Shown: piece after piece, positions 57,014 to 64,000 of the stretch | Layout: each line of letters opens with the position of its first letter | How positions within the stretch are numbered: the stretch's first letter is position 1 | DNA from: Pomacea canaliculata | Lineage: Eukaryota; Mollusca; Gastropoda; Architaenioglossa; Ampullariidae | Direction of reading: 5' to 3' | Assembly (NCBI RefSeq): GCF_003073045.1 | Contig: NC_037596.1 | Coordinates: forward strand, 7,645,416-7,709,415 | Length of the DNA stretch: 64,000 bases | Translations under genes and position numbers: made by a program | The notes under the pieces: generated by a model | Told to the model about the DNA's origin: nothing | The model's input: the letters and a program-made list of their open reading frames with translations, nothing else | The model's database searches: none

Positions 57014-59907
57014 ATGTTTCGCTGGCTGAAAGACCGCAAGAAGGGAAAGAAGCAGGCAGAGGGCGGGGTGCGTTCTAAGGAAGACGACTACGGCTTCAAG
57101 CAAGGCTTCCCGGACATGAAACGCGACCTGCCGCCAACTCCTGACGTCACTTCCGCCAGCAGCGCTGCCACGGACGACGACAGGTCCGTTCATATCTACG
57201 AGGAGATTCCAGACCTGCCTTTCCGGTGCACGCCGGAAGGAGAGCTTCGCATCCGGTTGGTGCGAGAAAGCGATGGAGGTGGGGTAGAGAACTGTCACCT
57301 GGGGTCGGGGTCAGCAGGGGGAGCGACGCGAGACGTCAGCCCCTACATGGTGGTGCCGCTGGAACGGTTGATGGGGACACCGCTGGAGTTTCGCCCGCCG
57401 CGGCCAGAGCTGCACGGAGGTTCGTTCGCGGGCGCTGTCGTGGGACATCAAAGGCGGTACCGCGCGCAGTGCGACGGGTGCAGCACAAGCTGCACGTGCG
57501 AAGGGTCGAGCGAGGGCACGACCACGCCCAGCTGGGATGACTCCAGCGTCTTCAGCAGCACACTGGGCGCTGCTGCAGGCGGAGGCGGCAGCAGTGCTGC
57601 CGGTGACATCAGTGACAGGCTGCTGAGTGCCATCAACTTGACCCGCTTGCTGACGGCCATCAGACTGTCGTCGTCGTCGGCCGATACCCTCACCACGTCC
57701 CCCATCTGCATCGGTATGGACAAAGACGGCAAGAACTTCAGCGTCAGCCTCAACGTCACACCAGTCTCGCACACGACCGCCATCAATGATGATGTCGACG
57801 AAGACAGCAACAACAACAACAACGAACATCTAACACGGGGACCTGATGCGGGAGATGCTCCCGGACCTGGAGGTTCCTTCCCAGTCCCTCTGAGCAGAGT
57901 GCCTTGTCTGAGATCCTGCAGCTGCGCCCTGAAGAAGCTGCGGAGCTGGACCAGGCCAAAATCGATGCCATCATCTCCAAGCTATGTCCAGACACCTCGC
58001 GGCAACACCACCACCATCACCACCATCACCACCACCACCGTGATTCTCAGTTACACGGCCACGTTCAGTTCCATGACCCGAAGTCTAGCTGCCAAGACGG
58101 CGACGACCGCTTTGGTGACCTCACACGCGCGACAAGCGAGTGCGAAGAGGCGGAGAGTGGCCTGGACGGGGCGTTGTCGCAGCGCTACCTTGCGGCGCAG
58201 CGAGGGGAGAACAGCGACACGTGCTGCGAGTATGACGTCAGCACGTCCACGTCCAGTGAGAGCGACCAGGTGAGCTACGACTATTACCTGGCCAAAGTGC
58301 AGCGCACGCGAAGCCTTGAGTGCGCGGTACAGAAACTCATTCGCAGGTCTGACTCCGACGGTGACTGTTACTGTGATTCTGACGGTGAGGAGGTCGACGA
58401 CGAAGTTGAGGAGAAGGTGGATGGGTCAAAGGATGTTGACGTGGAGGAGGAGGAGGAAGTTTGCGAGTGCGCTGCAGATGGAATTGGCCGCCATCGTGAG
58501 GCGAAGGACGGTTTTTACACAGGGTCAAGACCTCGTGGCAGGACAACAAGGAGACGAAAGACTCCTTCACAACCGGAAGCAGAGTTAGCAGCGGACTCTG
58601 ATGACGGGACTATGGCGGACATGTCCGAGTCCGAAAACAGCAGTGGGTATTACGAGTCGGCGGCGCAGTTCGAGCCCGGACTGGCGACCACTCGCGGGGC
58701 AAAGGAAGGGGTACCCACCCGGACAAGAAAAAGAATTTCCAGCGTGGCAAGCGAAGCGGCAGTGAGAGCTACCCGAAATGTCTCCTCACTTGGCGCAGAC
58801 GGCGGTCCCGCTCGAGGACTGCACTCGTTCCCTTCTTCAGTCGCAGACCCCACGACCCCCACCGTGCGAATATCCCTCGCCGCCAACTTGCCGCGCGACA
58901 GGTCCTGTTCCCTCCCGTCTCTGACAGCTCCTGATGGCACTCCTCTTTCCCTCGCTCTACAACCCTCCCGTGGTAAATCTTGTAAAGGCAAGTGTTCATC
59001 TGGCCGTAAAAACCATCACCACCAGCACAGCCACCACCACCACCACCATTCACATCGTCATCGGCATTGTCGTCACCGCAGTCCCAGCAGAAGCTGCAAG
59101 CACCCTGGTGAGCGATGCAGGTCAAACGACAGCGGCCTGGGGGAGATAGGGAAGAAAGTCAAGTCCGACCCCAACGGTACCAAAGCCAAAGATGATGATG
59201 GCGGTCAGAGCTCGGAACAAACAAAAGGAGGACTAAAGCGTAGTGGGGTCAAAGGTCGGGGCGACTCGGACAAGGTGCACGCAGACAGCGAACTGTGGAC
59301 GATGAGCGGGAAGATTGATGGCTCTATCAAACAAAAACATTGTCCGGGTGAGAAAAGCGGGTACAAAGACACCCCGGGCAACACTAAATCGTCCTCGCGA
59401 AGCCAACGAGCTAGGGAAGGCCAAGGAGATCCTTACGACCATTATTTTCCCCTTTTTCAGCAGCCCCATCATGACAGCGAAACCGCTGGCCGGAAAGGGC
59501 CACCAACTCGCGTGCTCAAGACCACCCCGAAAAACTCGAGATGTAAATCGGGTGGCAAGGCAGAAGGCAGGAAAAAAACTGGGCTGTCAGAGTTAGAGCT
59601 GCACCCGCCAAAAATGGGGTGCGAGGAGGAGGGTGCTTGCCGTGACTCGCGAAGTCTCCACTACGCGGCAGGGGAGGTGTACTCCATCCCCACCTCTCTT
59701 CCAGACCCCTCCGCCACCTCCTCCTACTCCGCGGTGAGGGCACTGAAGAGTGTGTCCTCTGTACCCAGTAAACTCTCTCTGGCCCGACACATCCCCGAGA
59801 GTTCAGAGGTGTACGGAACTCGTGGTGGTGCGAACGGTAGTAACAATCGTCTGCTGTCGGACCTGATCATGCTGAACTACAACAGACAGGTCTTTAATCA
59901 CGTGTGA
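57014..59907 (+). CDS. Large disordered protein of unknown family, about 963 residues
   Basis: Start at 57014 in an ideal context (GCCGCCATG); an in-frame TAG at 56951 in the same exon excludes an upstream start. The protein opens with a basic MFRWLKDRKKGKK. It has PPTP, a YEEI motif near residue 62, which is the preferred Src-family SH2 site when phosphorylated, and a Cys cluster CDGCSTSCTC. A poly-Asn run, the helical-looking EEAAELDQAKIDAIISKL, an 11-His run and an acidic block follow. A second His/Arg/Ser-rich region then leads to a C-terminus of LLSDLIMLNYNRQVFNHV. No enzyme domain is visible, so a scaffold or adaptor role is only a guess. The frame shifts twice, at GGGG 57837-57840 and CCC 57886-57888, each explained by one extra homopolymer base. 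The 16 residues between (DLMREMLPDLEVPSQS) read sensibly and the corrected length is exactly 964 codons. No intron fits in that gap. Confidence 0.8.
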
Positions 59908-62900
59908 GAAACAGAGAGAAAAACGTTAGAGCGAGTGAACTGTTCATTGTTCGAAATTTAAAAAAAAAAACACACACAACAGTAACAGACTCAATTTTTC
60001 TGCTGCTGTGTATTATGAGATGTTCCCAGATTACACCTGTGCGATAATTTTTATTCTTTTAAATAATAGCTAATGTTCAGACGTGTAAAAGTTATGTTAT
60101 GTCTGCGTTTGTGTGTGTGAGAGAGAGAGGGAGAGATATTTCGTTTTGAGATTGAGCATTCAGTGTAAGGAGTATGAATGTTTATAAGTATTGTTATGTG
60201 CACAGCTGAAACAGACGGAAGTAAGAAGCAGAGAGGAGGGAGCTGGGAAGGGAGGGTGAGATCACTAGCTGCTCGTGAAATCTGGTCATCGCTTGACTCC
60301 TTTTGATGTCGGCTGCCGACGCCAGTGCACAAAGCTCACCAGGTAAGCCCTCGGCGACTCTGGGTCTCGTCGTCACAAGTGACAGCCCGTGACACGGGTA
60401 CTGCAGGTGACAGAGGGCTCGGCGGTGCAAACTTCTTTCCACGGGTGACTGACCCCCGTCATCCATGAACTGCCGTTCTTACGGTGCGTGAAGTAACAGT
60501 CGCGCCTCGTTTTCACACGCGGATGTGGACACGAGCGTGACGTGTCACGCAGGTTGTGCACGACCGAGCCTGTCATGCACAGCACCTTGCACGTGAGCGC
60601 GTTCACGCTCGTACTTTTAAATGCTAGTCACACACTGTGTTGCTATCGGATAGACACGAATGAAGGAAAGCAAGTAATAAAGAGTATTTACAATCTCATC
60701 TCGAATGTTGAAGAGATATTGCTAAGCGCCCGTGTGCACGAGAAGAGTTTTATTTTAAAGTCCGGCTTTGCTGAATTGGGGTAGAAATGTGATAGAACTT
60801 GTAACAAACTATACAGGTTTTGGAATAGCGAGTTTAGTTTCTCATTAAAAAAAAATTAAACTACTGTCTTCACGACTCTTGCTCGTGCCCAAACACACAT
60901 AGAGACACACCCTGCCATTACGAGAGGGTAAGGGTATGTAGGTGACAACATATGACAACCAAGATAAGTTTTAGTTCATCTAGGCTCTTTTGTCATAAGC
61001 ATGACAATTATTGATTACACAAAATTTTTAAATTGTTATTGACATCTTAGAGACTGTTTTAATGTATGGTTAACACCTTTTCTCTTTCTAACCCTAACAC
61101 CATCCCTATCGTTATACTCCCTGAACGCTTAACTAACCCTAGCTCTTAACTAGGTCCAGCCCTTACTCTCGCCCATCTAGTTCTTGGTTCCCTTTAAGGC
61201 GATGTGAGACTCTCAGTGCAGGGGCACGAGGTGCTGAAGTCTCGAGTTGCTTTACAAAGAAAAATGGATTTGGTTGAGAGAACACACTGTACAAACACAT
61301 GCTGTGTCGTATACATCATGCCGGCTGTAACTTTCAGGTATTGAGTGCAAACTTTGTCAGACATGTACAAAGTACCCGACCTCTCTCATCCTTCAGATTA
61401 TTTCTTGGAGCTACATTTCCTCTCTCTCTACCTGTAGTCCACCCCCAACACACACACCCTAACAAAGGCGCGCGCATGCACCAAAAATGTCTCCGCTCGG
61501 ACCAGTAATCTCAGCAACTGAGATGACATTGCAAACAAAGCGGAATGTTCTGGAAGTGCATGCTGGGTACATTCTTCTATCAGTGGTTAATAAAAGTAGT
61601 GGATTATTGCGGAATTAGTGGCACATTCTTTCATCAAGGGCCCTATGGGGCGGCCTTTATGAGCTGAGATAAAGCGCTTGGCACACACACACAGTTGCAG
61701 TCACCTCTCGACTCGGTTATTTTTATTTTTTTTTTTTTAGTTACTTTCACGTTGCACTACCTCGTTATGGAACTGAACTACCTTTCTCCAATGTTTCAAT
61801 TACTGAATCAGTCTGAAACACTACTTTAAAAAGAAGCCATAAAGTCTTTTCAGCAAAAGTGAAGTGTTTTTGGTTGTTTTTCCTACTGTATATTTCCTAG
61901 ATATTTCCTTCTGGTTTAAAATTAGTTTATTTTCTTCTTTAGATCTTCACGACCAGACGAGGAGCAGGGTTGGGGGTCAGGTACAATCACACTGTTTCAC
62001 AGTTTCAACTCTTAATGAGTCTGAGATCAGCTGCTCGACAAGTCTCGTGCATGTCGCCCCTGGTGACAGCTGTTGTTACCAGGAGAGTAAAGATGATTGA
62101 CCACCGGCTTGTTTTGCACTTCTGGCACATTCGCACAATCACTGCAAGTGGCGAATGTTTACAGAGCTAGATCCCTTCACCTTGACCCGGCCTTACCTGT
62201 GTAAACCAACAGCCAGGTGTATTAATACCAGAAAACAATCTTTAGCCTCACAGCACAGTAGAAAATCTCATGTTACACTTATTTTTGTATTATAATTAAC
62301 AACTGTCAAAATTTTGGAGAGTTCAAATTAAAGTTTTAACTTGTTTACACATTTACACTCTCCACCTACTGAAGTTTTTTTTTTTTTTTTCATTATTTTT
62401 ATTTCTCCTTCTCGTCTTTCTCCCAGCAGGGCGTTGATAACTTGTTTCCTCCTGTCATTCAGCCCTCAACTAACTCTTTGACCGCAAATCCCTTCCTCCC
62501 TCTTCTCAAAGTTAGTCTTTTATCGTGGGTGTTTTCATTCACCTAATCCCCTGTTATTTAACCTTTAACCTAGGCACCCCGCGGACTGAGCTAACGAGTG
62601 CGGGGTAGCTTGGCATGCCGGGAGTTGTCTTTGCCCTCTGACAAGTGGCAGTGCCGCGGAGTGTGTTTAGTTGTCGTCGTCGGGGGAGGATGGGTTGATC
62701 AGTGTTCAGCCATTTGTAAAGACGTTTTCGACACAGTCAAGATGAGGAGGAGTGGCCATCCGGGACATTTGTCGGTTGAGATGGTTAACGAGGGGGTCCT
62801 CTGAAGGTGTCATTTAACAAGAAGTTTTTAGTCTTGTTAGCCTTGCGAAACTTGACACGTGGACATGTTTACACAGTCCCCGGATGTTTGCATGTGCGTG

Positions 62901-63968
62901 TGTCTGTGTGTGTCAGTATGTGTGTGTGTTGGTTTCTAACTTTTTACGGTAGTGTATTGTTTGTAAGCATCATCCATCAGGCTTCTAGTCCAGTCTGTGA
63001 AGTTCATATTATTTCTCTGGTAGGCTGTTGCACGGATGGCACTACTGATGATGTTTATTGTCCAAAGTTTACTTCAGTGATAAGGTTGTTGTTGATGTGT
63101 ACATTTCGAAGATTATGATTTGTTGCACACTGTCGTAAAGTGTGTTTATGTTGCTAATTTACAAAATTTTGCTTTAGACATTTGCTTGTGAACAAAAAAA
63201 GTAAGAATATATGAGCCTGTTGTATCGGCCCTGTGCTCCTGGAGGAGTACCCAGGACTAAACTATTTGAGCCTGTTACCCTGCACGTGCGGGGACGTGTG
63301 ACAATGTCGGGTTGTCATTGGCAAGTGTAATGACATGTTGAAAATGTGCAATTTGGACGTTTAACAAAAAAAAAAATCATGGCTTTTTGTCAATAGAAAT
63401 TTTTCAAAATGTTCTCGGGTCCTTTTGTCTCCTGTGTTTGAAGTTGCCGCCTTTTACCTGTTCACAGGACAAAATTAACAGACATCAGTTGGACGATTGA
63501 GACACTAATCAGTGAACTGACTCTGACAGAAATATCTAAAGGAAGCAAACTACAAAATGTCTGAATAAAATCTTTGTGTCGTGTGCGCATGCGCTTCCTA
63601 CAACCGGCCAAGAGCAATAAGGGAAAATAATTGTCATCATCGGCAATCTCTTTCTTTCCCTCCATCTATTTTTTCTCATTCTCTCTCTATCTCACTGTTT
63701 GTTCTTTGTTCTCTTTTTCTCACTCTCTTCCTTTGTCTTTCTCGAAATCACATTCTTGCTCTTTATCTTCCACTTATTGTCTCCCCTTGCACGCAAAAAG
63801 AAGGAACAATCGGATGAGAATTTGCCAACTGCTGTTCTTTCACTCAAGTATCTGTTCATTATCTCTCTCTTATTCTTATTCTTCCCTTCGCTCTGTTCCA
63901 AATTTTGAAAATTGACTTCCTCCGTCCCCTATCCCTACAAAATCGTTTTTCCATTTCCTCGATTTCAG
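59908..63968 (+). other. 3'UTR of the 57-kb gene, then intergenic sequence
   Basis: AATAAA signals occur at 60676-60681 and 61589-61594; either could end the transcript. There are (GA)n at 60117-60137, a TG-rich run at 62891-62930, poly-T near 62378 and a T/C-rich stretch at 63650-63760. No other gene is recognised. Confidence 0.5.
63585..63594. promoter_or_regulatory. NRF1-type palindrome
   Basis: GCGCATGCGC, perfect. About 370 bases before a possible exon at the right edge, so it may mark the next gene's promoter. Confidence 0.3.
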
Positions 63969-64000
63969 AGACAAAGATGGTGTACCTGCGGATGATAAAA
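63969..64000 (+). CDS. Possible next exon cut by the window edge
   Basis: A pyrimidine-rich stretch ends in GATTTCAG at 63968. The following bases are open in two frames: one reads DKDGVPADDK and the other ETKMVYLRMIK. The second would hold an ATG in the context AAGATGG. Too short to identify. Confidence 0.25.

Noticed and set aside
61086-61155. Telomere-like AACCCTAAC words
   Set aside because: Only scattered CCCTAA words, not a regular array.
1-64000. Retrovirus-like, LTR or Polinton elements, and CRISPR arrays
   Set aside because: No paired long terminal repeats, no recognisable gag, integrase, capsid or envelope motifs, and no regular spacer array were seen.

Overview
The window is animal nuclear DNA, most likely from a mollusc and probably a gastropod. 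Supporting signs are GT-AG splice signals, long gene-poor stretches, (CA)n and (GAT)n microsatellites, tRNA-derived SINE pieces of a type I associate with gastropod genomes, LINE remnants and DNA transposons. The species call is inference; nothing in the window names it.

Layout. Positions 1 to about 22,380 hold a tandem array with a period of about 8.4 kb, transcribed leftward. It contains three near-identical copies (A, cut by the left edge; B; C) of one very large intronless coding exon. Each full copy encodes about 1,755-1,775 residues: an acidic N-terminus, roughly 30 ankyrin repeats in an alternating short/long pattern, a SOCS box, and a poly-aspartate tail encoded by a GAT microsatellite. 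That makes them giant relatives of the ASB (ankyrin and SOCS box) substrate receptors of Elongin BC-Cullin5 ubiquitin ligases. The spacers, including a small 5'UTR intron, are duplicated with the genes. Each copy has short patches of single-base indels, different in each copy. Correcting for these by comparing copies gives exact multiples of three for B and C, so the breaks look like consensus errors rather than gene decay.

From 22,379 to about 28,750 the 5' flank of copy C is broken up by a degraded THAP/DDE transposon (IS4EU/ISL2EU-like), two short hAT elements with perfect 8-bp target duplications, a degenerate minisatellite, an unclassified 1.4-kb insertion and a 300-bp tandem duplication.

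From about 28.8 to 56.9 kb there is no long gene. I see SINE and LINE pieces, microsatellites, GC-rich patches with NRF1-type palindromes, and a few short exon-like segments with good splice donors. These could be alternative 5' exons of the downstream gene or belong to unseen genes.

At 57,014-59,907 a rightward coding exon encodes a largely disordered protein of about 963 residues. It is rich in His, Ser and acidic runs and has a YEEI tyrosine motif. I do not recognise its family. It carries two apparent one-base homopolymer insertions. The last 4 kb is 3'UTR or intergenic sequence, with a possible next exon at the right edge.

The most interesting system is the tandem array of giant ankyrin-SOCS genes: a recent local amplification of what look like ubiquitin-ligase substrate receptors, with length-variable acidic tails.
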